From contig DF239087.1 in the NCBI GenBank assembly GCA_000507305.1, positions 217,234-281,233 of the forward strand: a stretch of 64,000 nucleotides of DNA, given 5' to 3'. The notes under the pieces were generated by a model. The model was not told the DNA's origin. It saw nothing but the letters and a program-made list of their open reading frames with translations, and ran no database searches. A program made the translations under genes and the position numbers. This document shows, piece by piece, positions 53,233 to 63,938 of this stretch. The DNA is from Breviolum minutum Mf 1.05b.01. Its lineage: Eukaryota > Sar > Dinophyceae > Suessiales > Symbiodiniaceae. How positions within the stretch are numbered: position 1 is the first letter of the stretch; the number at the start of each line of letters is the position of its first letter.

Positions 53233-53822
53233 AATGAAGCTGTCCCTGACAAAATACCGCCGACACACGTGTTGACGGGTCAAGCACACGCAGAATGCCC
53301 GGCATGTTTTTTGTCATGATTCTTGTCATGTTTATAGAGGATGCTTCCTGAAACCATGCAGGTGGCGCCAAAAAAGGATGGCATTTGTTGCAAGCGCTGG
53401 CAATGATCTGCAGTAAGTTGCAACTGGAAAGTAATCATTTTTCCAGAGCCTGACATCCCCCCTCGAGTTTAACATGAAATCTCAGGGTTTACGGAAGTCC
53501 AAAGTTGGAAGAAGTGGCCGAGATCAAATTCCATTCAATAGAAATTCGGCCCATGTTTATCAAGCTGGTAGCTTCAACCCAATTGAAAAATAGTACAGTA
53601 GTCCAACTGGATCTGGATCATTTCCTTAAATTAGTACACCCCGGAAGAAAAAGACATAGAACTATAGAACCATAGAAAATTGTGGCTTTTGGAAGATGAG
53701 TTTCTTGTTGCCGGGATAAAAACTCTCAAGTTCCGTTTTCGTTTTTTTCCGCTTCCAAGGTATTTTCCAGGGTTTTTTTTCGAAAAATCTTCGAAACCAC
53801 CCAGCTAATTCCCCCCCCCCAC

Positions 53823-53876
53823 CTCCGTCCCTTTGCCGCTGAGCACATTGAACACCACTTCCACTTCATCACGGGC
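53823..53876 (-). CDS. Channel exon: degenerate EF-hand region
   Basis: Acceptor TTGAAAAAAG at 53878-53877, 54 nt, phase 0, donor GTGGGG at 53822. It reads ARDEVEVVFNVLSGKGTE. After the helix, relatives carry DxDxSG; here the loop reads SGKGTE, so Ca2+ binding is probably lost. A family C element lies 27 bases upstream. Confidence 0.75.
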
Positions 53877-56800
53877 CTTTTTTCAAAAAGAAAACAGGAA
53901 CCTCTGGTAAACTAACATAGCTGGCTGGAATATGAGCATGTTCAATGGGAAATGCATCTTCAAGGTAGGTCCATTTTCCAGCCAGCTATGTTAGTTTACC
54001 GGAGTGTACCGAGTTTTTGGTCAACTTTGGTCCCATTTTGAGTATAAAAATGGACCAAGATCAGAGGAGTCCAACCAATTTGTTTGATACAACTATGCAT
54101 TTTCAGACTGTAAGTGCCATTGAAGAAATGAAAGAGTCGTAGATCTTGGGTGGTGTTAGATATATATATATATATACTATATATATATATATACATACCC
54201 TAGGGTCGGGGGGTCTACGGTGGGTCTGGGGTATACCCTCACATATCCCACCTTCAGAAAAGGAAAATCATAGACTCAGTAGAGGATATCTGTTAGTTCC
54301 CTCTACAGTATATCTGTATCAATATTGTCAGGCGATCTTTTCGAAAAAAAAATCATCCTTTCTCCCTTTCTTCGACGGAATCCTTCCACAAGGTCAATAA
54401 GTTGTTCACTCGGAGTGGCAATATCCATGTGTTGCATGAGCTTGTAGAAGGTATCGTGCTTGTCAAAACCTGAGGCCGTCCAATCTGCTAACAAACAACG
54501 CCAAAAAAAACGGGCGTTGTAGAGAAAGACATTGGACGTTTTTGTGACTCGGATGAAAAGGAAATTTTGACGTCTAGATTGATGATCATACTGTATTTCA
54601 CCCACCTCCAAGACAATGAATACCACTTTTGGGGGTGATTCCCATATCCTGAGCAGAAATGATGTCACTCATAAAATGCATGTTTGCGTTCAAACGGTTT
54701 TTTCCACCTCCACATCCAAATTTGGAATGTCCTATGTCATGAGACAAGATGGGTCATCTTTACGAAGTTAAGTCCTTATGGCTCCAAATGTCTTTGCCAT
54801 GACAAAGCTTCACAGATTTTCCAAGTAGAATTTCTACATAAACACTCGCTGAAAAAACTGTCTGATGACCATGGAAAATTCCAGCATTCGGGGGGAGATG
54901 CATCTCCAATCAACAAAAATTTAGGTGAGTTTCCAGCCAGCCAAGGTGAGTTTCCAGCCAGCCATGTTAGTTTTCAGGGAGTTGTCAGTTACTGATCTTT
55001 AACTTGTCAGAGATGTTGGGCTTTTAACGTTTTCAAATTTTTCCCCCCCAACCAGGATTGCAGTAGCAAATCAAGGTGTTGCTTGGGATGTGGGATGTAC
55101 TACCTGAAAATCCCACAGTCATCCTGGTGGTGGCTGGCATCTTGAGTTGGGGGGTACATCCAAAGTATACGCATCACCTTGGCCGAAAATGAACCAATCG
55201 ACCAATGACTAACAGAGATTCGGACAAAAAAACTCTTTGAACTTTCACCAAACTACCCTGTGATTTGGAAGATTCTGGTGCTCCAAATCGCTCCCCAAAT
55301 AGTAGGGAAATAGATCACCAACTAAAAATCGCTCCCAGAAATATCACAGCAGATGTTTGATCCTAGAAACCATCCAGCATCTCATCCAAACTCACTTTCC
55401 CATTGTTATCACCATCCAGTGCATCGCAGAGTACGGCTAATTCCACCATTTGCCTCGGAGGATCTCTGTGATAACCCACCAATCTGATGATCTCAACAAA
55501 ATTCCGATGGTGGGGACCCTCACCTCCCATATATCCAACAGTTTTAGTTTTAGGAAAAAAAAACTTCACCAGAGTGGCTAACGAAACCGGGCTGTAAATA
55601 CCAAACACAGTCTATTGCGTAATTGCGTGTATACATATATATACATTATATATATACATTATATATATACATTATATATATGTATACATTGTATATATAT
55701 ATACATTATATATATATATATATGTTATTTACATATACCTATATTTACTTACATTTGGTCATAAAAATCAACCAAATCTATGTATAAATTCATATACAAA
55801 AATACATCTGTTCAGTTGTCTTCGAAAACCCCTGGAAAAAGCTGTGAATTGAGGCAATTTACACGCCAGTGTGGATTTGACAAATAGAAAAAACTCATTC
55901 CCTGGACGGATGACTTTGATTTTTTGGGGGCGGATGATGTTTTTTAATGCACCTCCTCCAAGGATGCTGGATGCTGCTGCTATACCACTTGGGGGGACCA
56001 TCAATTTTTGAAGTTGGATGTTTTGGGAAGTCTTCATCTTCAAACTGGGTACATGGGATCCATCAGAAAGAAATGTCGTACAAATAGGATGAGGACTCAA
56101 AAACCTTTTTTTAAAAACCTTTTTTTGAAATCCATGAGATGAAAGGGAATCCATGAGGCTAACTGGAATTCATGAGACCATTTTTCAGCTTCCAGCTCTT
56201 CCATTTTGGAGATGTACAGGTTGGAAGATTAATAATGGAACCTACAAATCACCCATGAAAAGAAAGGAAAATAACCGACCCATGATTATGTTCCAGCCGT
56301 TAATCTTCAGGGGTGTATAACCCGGGTGATTAACTGATAAGTCCGGGATTTGCCAAGCTTCGCTTCTCGTTCAATCTCCTTCTTCATTTTGTTGCGTTCT
56401 TTGTTGTTGGCACGCGCCTCGGCTGCCTTCTCCACAATCCTAAGGGCTGGAGAGCCAAGACAAATTAGCACTGTTGATGGCTATATTTTCAGCACGAGTT
56501 GAGGTTGGTAGTTTATCTGTGATTCACACAGGGAGTTTATAAATTCCAAGTGGGGGTCGAATTTCAGCCGTAAAACAGAAGTACTCCTTCAGCAAGCTTC
56601 ATGATAGGAGGGAACAAAGCTGGAGGGGCTACCTGCGTGTTCCCCTCGGACCAAGCCAACTCAGGACTCCCTACAGGGTCCGAACGCCAGCGTTGTTGCC
56701 ACTACCCTCCCCAAAGCTAAATATATTAATTCCCAGGAGGGGAACAATGGAAAGCAAAGAATCACCAACATGTTCACCTAAAATGGAGGTACTCACCTTT

Positions 56801-59800
56801 TATACAAGCTGTATGTAAGGCCCATGGTAGGGAATACCCAGGTACTCACCCTATATAAGCTGTTTTTGGTCCATGTAAGGGAATACCCACCCCTTAAAAC
56901 AGCCTTATAAGGTACAGGATTCCTCCAAATTAGGTACCTGAATCCTGAAAGGTGAAATATGATCATCTTGAAGATTTTGGGTTCCCTTTCTTCACCTCAA
57001 ATTTGCCCTGTGTTATCATTCATCCTTTCACCACCTGAAAGAAAAATTGTGCGTGCAGTTTGTCATTCCCAAATCCCATCCAAACCTGAAGTCTTATTTT
57101 TCAAGGAAATTTGGGAACACCATCTTTTTCAAAACTCTACCAACCCTTGGGTAAAAAAATCAGAATCCGCCCAAGGCACACGGCCAAGATGAGGTTCATG
57201 ACGCCCAAAGAAATGGTGGTCATCATGAAGAACATCAGGGGAGCAGTCCATGGACGGAATTCCTGAAAGAAAAAATGCCAACTTTCCAGGCTGTTCCAAA
57301 AAGGGGTCCAAACAAAACAAATCTAGGAATGCTGATAATCTGGTTGGTGGTTGAACCAACCCTTTCCTGAAAAATGTGAGTCAAAATGGGAATCTTCCCC
57401 AATTTTAGGGGTGAAAATGAAAAATATTTGAGTTGCCACCACCTAGTAATCCAATCAAAAGTATTTTTTTAAAAAGTTACTCCAAAGTGATCCGGGGAAG
57501 TGAAGAGGCATCTTCAATCATAAGAAACCAATTCGATCAGGCTCGCCATCTATTTTCACCCAAGAAAAACGGTATGTATGTATATATATATATATATCAT
57601 CAGCGCCCCCACCAAAACCCTACCTGTTAGATCTGTATGTGTATATATATATATATATACATCTGGTATGTTTCTCAGTGGTTACTATTCATTGCCTACC
57701 TTGGATTGGATGATTTTCCATGACCTGACAAAACCAGATCAACTCTTCCCCTTAAAATTGAACAAGGGAAACCGACTAATCTAAGGTTGTTTCAGCACAC
57801 CTTTGGAACACACCCCTCAACCTCTACCAACAGGCTATAATAGTGATTCCTTTCATGGTTGGCTAAGGGGATTGCCTCAAGGTGTTCGCGATTTTTTGGT
57901 GTGTGTTGTAACTTTCTTGGAACCAACCCAACCAACAAAAACGGCACAAAAACTCGCCGTTTAAAAAACCGCCACGTCGTCCAAGAAGAAAAACGAGCTT
58001 CTGCTAAGGGCACCGAGATGGAGCTCCATTGATCACCAGCCACGATCTGTGAGAATAGCGTTAAGCTGGCTGCAAAGACTGTGGCAAAGCCCCGGGGGCA
58101 TCGCTCGCAATCGGGATAGCTAATCCTCAGGTCGATTTTTTTTTTTGGAACCGTCAAAAAAACCCAAGTTTTTGTAGAATTTTTTTGGAGGGGAACTTTA
58201 GGGAAAATACCTTCCAGGGAACTAACATATCCCCCAAAAAATGGCATTTTGAAGATGATTTTCCTTTTCCCATAAGGTGGGATATGTTAGTTCTCTGGAG
58301 GGTAGTCCTGGGCTCCCTTCCCCGAAAGAACCAGGTTTCCCAAGAGGAGCTTCGGTAAAACTCGTAAAAAATCCAGAAAGAATCCGGGTTGACACATCAA
58401 ATGGAAGTCCAGGTGTCAAGTTTAAGGAAGGTGCTGGTTGAGCTACCAATTAGCCCCCTGAAAATGTGTCAGATTTCCCAATCAAGGAAAGGATTTGTCT
58501 GGCGAAGGCATCAGTTTTCAAGGGCCAGCTGTTCAACTTCCAGGGAGTATTTACGTATCTTCGTCATCCATTAGAAAAAATATCATTACATCAAATGGGC
58601 CAATCATACCCCAGAAAACGAAGATTCCAAAAATGATTCAAAATTTGAGGGGCCACCATCAATCTGGAGATTTGTTGTGGGTAATTTCAAATTTCACCAG
58701 GAGTCACAACATCATCATGTCCATGTACCACACTGGAAGGCATACAGGTACCCAAGCACGACACGATTCTTGCAGTCTGGATACATGTTCCAAAACTTAC
58801 AGTTTATATACCACCCTTGTATCTCACCCCCTCTTTTACTGGAATTTACTTTGACAATTTTCATCTTCCGCTCCTGGATTTTTTCCGAAAGCAGTTCTAT
58901 AGGTCTTTTTTAGGTAATTTGTTGATTTCGCCCAGCTTCGCCACATTGACTGGGTGTAGGAACTCTACCACAATGATGGACCAAACAACCTCAGCAACAC
59001 GTTTCACGTGGTCTTCATGGCTGGGGTCGGTTTGGTCCAGGACCCAGATTTCATCCCCAAAAGTTCTCAAAATTTCAATGCAACTTGATTCTTTGAATAC
59101 ACAAAAGCACACCAAAAAAAAGGCGAATACTTAAGAATTCAAGACCCGGAAAGGTATGAACACATCTTTGCCGGTGAAACCTTTGCAAGTTGATTTATAT
59201 ATATATATAGGGAACACATCGGCAAAACCTGATATACTTGTCTTCAAAATCTTCTAGCCGATCAGCCAGGAACCTATCACTATCAAATGCTTGGAAGCTG
59301 ACTTTTTCCACAACTGGAAGCTATATTTGCTCTGATCATATAGTCATACTGTTGATGGAAAAAATCCGGCTAACCAGTTGATATGGTACATATTTCATTA
59401 TTACATGGTTTCTTGCCTCCCAGGTGGTGCAGGACTTCTTCCATCCACCGTAGGTACCATTCTACAAGCGACGAAACCTGTACAACAAACAAACAAATCC
59501 ACCTCCACCAGACATCGTCCCAGATGCAATGACGCCAATGAGCAGAATGGAACCAAACAAGATGGCCTTGCAAGGCCGCTTGGTTCAAGGCCGCATTTTT
59601 TTTTGTTCATCCACGGGTGGTCACAACTGCAGGGGGTTTTGTACTTCTGCGCCGGGTACCAAAAATTGCCTGCTATGGGTTCAGTATTTTCACACTCCCA
59701 CAACAAAAAAAACAAGTTTGCAATTGAGAAATCGTGCTGGCAGGATCATCCTTTTTTGGGGGGGGAAGCCCTTTCGTTGAGGTTTTTGTCTTGCAAAAAA

Positions 59801-60960
59801 CCTGTCCAAATCATGATGAGTCAATCTATTTCAATCCATCTCAAACATGTAACAGTCCGATTGGAATTTTCAGGAGTAAACTTTCAACCAAATTGGAAAC
59901 CACTAGCTTGTCATCTTTCTAAACCTTTTACACTTCACCACCCCGAATCAAGGAAATCTTCCGTGATTTCCAAAAAAAAACACAACAGATACCTACAGGA
60001 CATGTCTTTTTTTCTCAATTTTAGATAAGTCATCTTCGCACTCAGCTCCTTCCACTTCTCCTCACCTTGAAGCTAGAACTCAAACCGCTCACCAAGATGT
60101 ATAGCTCAGGTACTGAGATCATCCTCAGTGAATCGAGGTCATCATGGCGTAACCACTGCCAGCTGCATGTTATTCGTTAAAAATCTGCTCAAATCAACTT
60201 AATTACAACGATCTGGAAAAGCCTCAAAAAAAGAATTTGTATAGTATAAACTACCTTTTGGATCCCTTTGAGATGACATTCCCCGCAAAAACATCAAAGT
60301 CTTGGTCTGGACCCAACCTAAGCGGTCCAAATCTCCAAGAGTTTCTCGTGCTCATCATATCTTTCAGGGTCTTTCCTCTGCTATGCGCATCACAGTACCC
60401 TAAAGGATTCCAGACATTGTTATATCACCTATCATCAGTCAAAGCTTATATAACTGCTGTTTTGCTCGCTGGTTTGGAATTCCGCATCCCCCATCAAGAA
60501 AAAACTTATTACTTGTGGGCATTCATGCATGATCTCTAGTAATCTTAACACCACCAGGTTTCTTTTTTCCAATCCTACCATTTAAAACTACAGTCTTTCC
60601 CAGAAAGGCAAAAGGTATACTCCCCAAGATGTTGGCGACAAGGACTGCGGAGAAATTCATGTTCCAATTTCGGGACATACCTTTAGACAAAAGTCTGCCA
60701 ATCGTTACCCTCCGGTAAACAAACATAGCAATGGAAAATCCCCATCTTGAACAGGAAATACATCTTCAAATGGTGGATTTTCCATTGCTATGTCAGATTG
60801 CGGGAGTGTAACTCGGAAAATCTTGTGATCGTCGCCACCAAGGGTCAAGCGCCCCAATCTTATCAAACGGGCAACGCGCAAGATCCTTAGCAGTTGCAGT
60901 TGCGAGTCATTTACCCCAAGGGACCGGGCGTGACACCAGTTTCCCCCGGTGAGCGAGTTC
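53823..60960 (-). CDS. Voltage-gated cation channel with C-terminal EF-hands (partial gene model)
   Basis: Spliced minus-strand exons give, in order, an S4 voltage sensor, S5, pore loop, S6, a charged helix and a Ca2+-binding region. S4 has Arg every third residue, LLRILRVARLIRLGRL. The pore is TLFSQIVAGDQW, and a CERCPRGF turret precedes it. S6 runs into NLILAVIVEKAAEAR, which forms across a splice junction. EF-hand loop 1 is DGDNNGKVSLDE. This order matches the single-domain dinoflagellate ion-transport proteins related to Nav/Cav channels, which act in membranes and are gated by voltage and probably Ca2+. S1-S3 should lie above 61 kb but were not identified. The C-terminus below 53.8 kb is also not fixed. 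Ion selectivity is not predictable here. Confidence 0.85.
53900..54008. mobile_element. Family C MITE inside a channel intron
   Basis: ACCTCTGGTAAACTAACATA at the left; TATGTTAGTTTACCGGAGTG at the right, with inner GCTGGCTGGAATA / TTTTCCAGCCAGC. Confidence 0.95.
54232..54310. mobile_element. Family B MITE, shortened
   Basis: ATACCCTCACATATCCCACC at the left; TATCTGTTAGTTCCCTCTAC at the right. Confidence 0.75.
54420..54469 (-). CDS. Channel exon between EF-hands
   Basis: Acceptor ACGGCCTCAG at 54471-54470. The 50-nt exon completes a split Gly codon and reads FDKHDTFYKLMQHMDI. The next channel residues (ARDEVEVVF) continue only if the intron starts GCCACT at 54419, a GC donor. The same frame runs on in genomic DNA, which a simple gene finder would include. 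Confidence 0.75.
55046..55160. mobile_element. Family K MITE
   Basis: CCCCAACCAGGATTGCAGTA at the left; TGGCATCTTGAGTTGGGGG at the right; core TCATCCTGGTGGTGGCTGG. Confidence 0.7.
55249..55350. mobile_element. Family I MITE inside a channel intron
   Basis: Nearly identical to 8006-8114. It starts about 20 bases after the donor of the EF-hand exon. Confidence 0.85.
55371..55453 (-). CDS. Channel exon: EF-hand 1
   Basis: Acceptor CCTCCGAG at 55455-55454, 83 nt, donor GTTTCT at 55370. It reads QMVELAVLCDALDGDNNGK then VSLDEMLD. The loop DGDNNGKVSLDE has Asp at 1 and 3, Asn at 5, Gly at 6, Val at 8 and Glu at 12, a complete canonical EF-hand. The frame is also open upstream to about 55540, so a longer exon is possible. 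The stop TAG just after GGTTTC is spliced out. Confidence 0.85.
55620..55735. repeat. (TATATACAT)n low-complexity DNA
   Basis: Repeated ACATTATATATA units within a channel intron. Confidence 0.9.
56345..56439 (-). CDS. Channel exon: post-S6 charged helix
   Basis: The acceptor GCCCTTAG at 56441-56440 leaves one base to finish a Val codon: IVEKAAEARANNKERNKMK then KEIEREAKLGK. Joined to the S6 exon it restores AVIVEKAAEAR. A cytoplasmic coupling helix between gate and EF-hands (family knowledge). The 3' end is uncertain. Confidence 0.8.
56469..56579. mobile_element. Family A MITE inside a channel intron
   Basis: CACTGTTGATGGCTATATTT at the left; AATTTCAGCCGTAAAACAG at the right. Its left end is 29 bases from the acceptor of the exon at 56345-56439. 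Confidence 0.75.
57180..57262 (-). CDS. Channel exon: S6 pore-lining helix
   Basis: Acceptor TTTCTTTCAG at 57264-57263, 83 nt, donor GTGCCT at 57179. It reads EFRPWTAPLMFFMMTTIS then LGVMNLILA. The PWTA entry and the NLILAV exit are typical of the family's S6. A GCC-GT / G-ATT junction gives Ala-Val-Ile. Confidence 0.85.
57338..57448. mobile_element. Family H MITE inside a channel intron
   Basis: CTGGTTGGTGGTTGAACCAA at the left; GAGTTGCCACCACCTAG at the right. Confidence 0.8.
57790..57970. other. Channel intron, no other feature
   Basis: Unique DNA between the S6 and pore exons; no exon or repeat family seen here. Confidence 0.5.
58002..58125 (-). CDS. Channel exon: turret and pore loop
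   Basis: The candidate acceptor ACCTGAG lies at 58127-58126. It reads SYPDCERCPRGFATVFAAS, LTLFSQIVAGDQWSSISV, PLA. IVAGDQW is the selectivity-filter signature; the two Cys of CERC likely form an extracellular disulfide. To give VPLA followed by EFRPWTA the intron must start GAAGCT, or GCAGAA three bases earlier. Confidence 0.85.
58208..58303. mobile_element. Family B MITE inside a channel intron
   Basis: TACCTTCCAGGGAACTAACA at the left; TGTTAGTTCTCTGGAGGGTA at the right. Confidence 0.95.
58458..58548. mobile_element. Family D MITE inside a channel intron
   Basis: CCCCCTGAAAATGTGTCAGA at the left; AGCTGTTCAACTTCCAGGGA at the right. Confidence 0.55.
58940..58989 (-). CDS. Channel exon: end of S5
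   Basis: The acceptor TTGCTGAG at 58991-58990 is followed by VVWSIIVVEFLHPVN in phase 0. Relatives have VWAILAVEFIHP here. The donor is probably GTGGCG directly after the Asn codon, but this is not certain because of the phase of the pore exon. Confidence 0.8.
59347..59454. mobile_element. Family A MITE inside a channel intron
   Basis: TACTGTTGATGGAAAAAATC at the left; GACTTCTTCCATCCACCGTA at the right. Confidence 0.85.
59528..59566 (-). CDS. Channel exon: start of S5 (39 nt, GC donor)
   Basis: Acceptor GGCCTTGCAAG at 59568-59567. Thirteen codons, AILFGSILLIGVI, then the intron begins GCATCT at 59527. Only this GC donor joins in phase to VVWSIIVVEF with the spacing found in relatives. The genomic frame continues (ASGTMSGGG) and would mislead a GT-only predictor. 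Confidence 0.7.
60604..60690 (-). CDS. Possible exon, hydrophobic
   Basis: The minus strand reads SRNWNMNFSAVLVANILG then SIPFAFLGKTVV. It lies between S4 and S5 of the channel but does not align with the family, so it may be intronic. Confidence 0.25.
60706..60811. mobile_element. Family C MITE inside a channel intron
   Basis: TACCCTCCGGTAAACAAACA at the left; TATGTCAGATTGCGGGAGTG at the right. It starts 28 bases after the S4 donor (GTGGCG). Confidence 0.9.
60839..60960 (-). CDS. Channel exon: S4 voltage sensor
   Basis: It reads VNDSQLQLLRILRVARLIR then LGRLTL and meets donor GTGGCG at 60838. Arg occurs at five positions spaced by three residues, the hallmark of S4. The 5' boundary is unclear: the frame is open to about 61010 and a CATGAG acceptor is possible there. 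Confidence 0.75.
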
Positions 60961-61099
60961 GCAACCAACGGTGGTTGAAACACCAAAGGTGTGGCGAGGT
61001 GGTATCCCTCATGACGTGGAAAACACCTATGGGCATGACGTTTGGAAAAAAAAACGGCAGCTCGAAGTTTTCGTGATGATTTTGACAACCTATAGGTGA

Positions 61100-61320
61100 A
61101 TCATGAGGTTGTCAATCTTGACACATCATGAATCTACCCAACAGGAATCGTGACAACCTCAATATTTGACACATCAAAATGTGAAACTCGATAGATTCAA
61201 TAGGATTCACGAAAGCCGTATTGACCCACCATTCTCCCTGAAACTGCTGAGGGTACAAACGATTATCACCCACGGAATCCCAGGTTGGTCGGAAAGACCC
61301 AAAGGGTCTTGGTATCCAGT
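61100..61320 (-). CDS. Possible coding region upstream of S4
   Basis: A minus-strand frame without start reads WIPRPFGSFRPTWDSVGDNR then LYPQQFQGEWWVNTAFVNP and runs on for about 65 residues. It does not clearly match S1-S3. Confidence 0.3.
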
Positions 61321-61379
61321 CACAGAAGTACCAGAATCACTATAGAGTATGCCTTACCTACAGTACCTTGACTTGTAAC

Positions 61380-62500
61380 ATTAGCAGCTTGTAGGTTCAT
61401 AATTATGTGATGTAAAAGAACACCTGTGAGAGAAAAAAATCGATCTGCAGGTAGATACTATGGATCTTTTCCAAGTAGCTCCCCCTTCAAAGCTTATGAT
61501 TCGAGTGATTTTTGAGTGCCATGTCAATTTTCAGGGGTGTATACAAGTGCTTTAAATCTGACTTATTAGGTAAATGGTTTGGACCACTCAAATACTTTTA
61601 GCTGCTTAGCTACCCCGTGATGTTGAGAAAACCCTGAGACTCCTTCCGTAGATTGCTGCTCCCGATAGCCAACACGTTGATATGCATGATTCAAGTCCTA
61701 TTCAATACGTTCTATTCGAAATGGTGAAGAACCTCTGTGAAATCAAAGGTTGAAAGGTCTTCCTTTTCATATGTACATAAACACAAATTTCAAAAAACAA
61801 CCTTAATAGCGGGTGTTGATGCTGCTCACTTGATTATCTTCTCGCAAAGAACTACTGTACATCCAACCATCAAACACCCCCATAGTCATCCCTTTGCTCA
61901 TAAATGTCATAACGGCGCTCGAGTCAACAAGAGATATCTGGTCAAATGAAAATATCTTTGTGGGAAATCCTCAAATCAGGAGAATTGAATATGCAACTAA
62001 CTATAGTCTGTTAGAAGTGATAACAAAATAATCAGGATACTCACCCCCACTATGTGACCACAATTACAAATCAAGCGATAATTTCAATAAACAAACTACC
62101 TTTAGGGGTGATCATATTATCACTCTTCCCCAACACTCATGCTTCACTGGAATGAAAAAAAAAACCAGGCTCAGGATTCATCCCCTACAAAGGAAAGGGG
62201 TCATGTTTCACCTGTGGCCATGATTGCGTAAAGCTGATCCACCATTTGTAGATGTATTTCCTGTTGAAAAACAAAAACGGGCTACGTCCCCATTGTTTCA
62301 CAGGTCTTTTCATCTTTTCAGCGGGACTCATGACCCTATATGATGATGTGAAAGGGCATTTTTCCAACTGTTTTGCCATCATCTCAGGGGTGTTTTTCCT
62401 TTTGTGGTTTAATTGCCCTTGGGATCAAACAACTTAGCTTCCTTGAGGATGACAAATAAACAGCCACGGTGTAAAAGAAACTTCATCCAGAATTAGACGT
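61380..62500. other. No convincing exon
   Basis: AT-rich DNA. A piece of a family D-like end (TTTTCAGGGGTGTATACA) is at 61530. No RNA gene seen. Confidence 0.4.
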
Positions 62501-62521
62501 ATAAACTACAGTACTTCAGAC

Positions 62522-62666
62522 CTGAGACAAGAAAAAATGATATTACTTTCCATTATACTGGTCGTTTAATAGGGATCCTGATAATGGTTTATTATGATAC
62601 CCACATAGCTGGGTAGTATGATCCCCCATATACCCTAAACAACCAGTTTGTTTTTTCATTGCTCAC
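62522..62666. mobile_element. Family E MITE
   Basis: CCTGAGACAAGAAAAAATGA at the left; TTTTTTCATTGCTCA at the right; core TAATAGGGATCCTGATAATG. Confidence 0.9.
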
Positions 62667-62889
62667 CAAAATCCAAGTCAGAATCTCATGTTTGCTGTCA
62701 AATGATTCTTGTTTCCCATTCAGTTTAGGTGAATTTCCACTAAAGAATTGTTTTTAAATATATCTATAAATATGTCTTCCTGATTCCAAAAATAATGATC
62801 CCAAAACGTAAACCATGTTTTGCGTAAACTTGTTCTTTGTAAAAACCCGCGTCACTCTCGGGCGGTTGTTTCCAAAACCCAGCTTTTGG

Positions 62890-62985
62890 TATTTTGATGG
62901 CGCACCTCAAGACGCTGAGATCTAGGAAGGGTGCCAAGATGATGCTACACCATCCAGCAGCCATGGTGAGCATATCCTTGGCTGG
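62890..62985 (-). CDS. Possible membrane exon with donor
   Basis: The minus strand reads KDMLTMAAGWCSIILAPFL then DLSVLR and ends at GAG|GTGCGC. Hydrophobic centre. It may be an S1-S3 exon of the channel or part of a neighbouring gene. Confidence 0.4.
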
Positions 62986-63704
62986 TAGATTACTTGGGGG
63001 GGAAGTGAAGGAAAATGAGAATAAAAGAAGCGGAAGATGAGAAGAGCTGGGAGTTTTTCTGGGTATATATATATATGTGTGTGTATAAAAACATGCATAT
63101 TATTTATAATATATAAATATTGTGCATACACAATAGAAATGAAATTGAATGTAACAATAGCGGAAATCACTGAAAAGGCGTTACAAATGATTTGTGTAAG
63201 GAACCTTTCAACATGCACCCCGGATCCAGATGGAAAAGATGCCAGGAAAACAACTCAACTGCAAAGACCTGCAATTGTCATAAAATCGAATCCACGGTCC
63301 TTTTTTTGAGTTGGATTCGTGATGGCAGCCACTACCAAGCAGCTTGTTTTTCTCATTGCTCTTGTTGTCACTCGGGTATTACACGCTCGAAAAAACAGGG
63401 GTACCAAAATGGAAAAGATTGAAAACTGGCCGGCCTCAAAAACGAGGCCAAAAAATTACACCACAGCATAGATGCCAGATAGCATGGTTTCACTTCAAAA
63501 AACATCTACAACGCACCAAAACTGCAACTTAATGTTCAAGCTCATTGTCAATAAACACATCCCTGACAGCCAAGGAAAACAACCCCCGAAAACAGCACCC
63601 AACAATCCAACCGTGGCACCTAGCCCCCTCCCTTACAGCACCCAAAACCGCACCCAAAACGTCGCGTTTTGTGGGTGGGTCATGCAACGGGGGTGATTTT
63701 TGAT

Positions 63705-63830
63705 TGGTCTCATCCTTGGGGTCGGAATTAGTAGACAATCATCTGGGCCAAATGCAGCTACCCGACCAAAAAAATTGACGTTTCCCAACCGACTTGGCAG
63801 GATGTTGGCATGTTCCAAAATCCTTACAGT
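63705..63830 (-). CDS. Possible coding exon
   Basis: The minus strand reads LEHANILPSRLGNVNFFGR then VAAFGPDDCLLIPTPRMRP. The plus strand is also open. Confidence 0.35.
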
Positions 63831-63938
63831 ATTTCAGATCCTTTCTGGCAGGAAATTGGTTGGTGGTTCCATGGGAGGTCAACTTTTGGTTTTTATCCAC
63901 AGTGGTGAGATGGTGAGGGTTCTTGTCGGATCTTGACT

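Noticed and set aside
55371-55380. Stop codon TAG after the EF-hand 1 loop, seeming to end the channel
   Set aside because: A donor (GTTTCT) lies before it, and the next exon restores a Gly-Phe-Asp continuation in phase.
59378-60028. 216-residue plus-strand frame, the longest in the window
   Set aside because: It runs antisense over the channel S5 exon and through a family A element; the minus-strand channel model explains this DNA.
60230-60400. Minus-strand frame with TLKDMMSTRNSWRFGPLR as an S4-S5 linker
   Set aside because: It does not align with the channel family at that position and has no splice pair.
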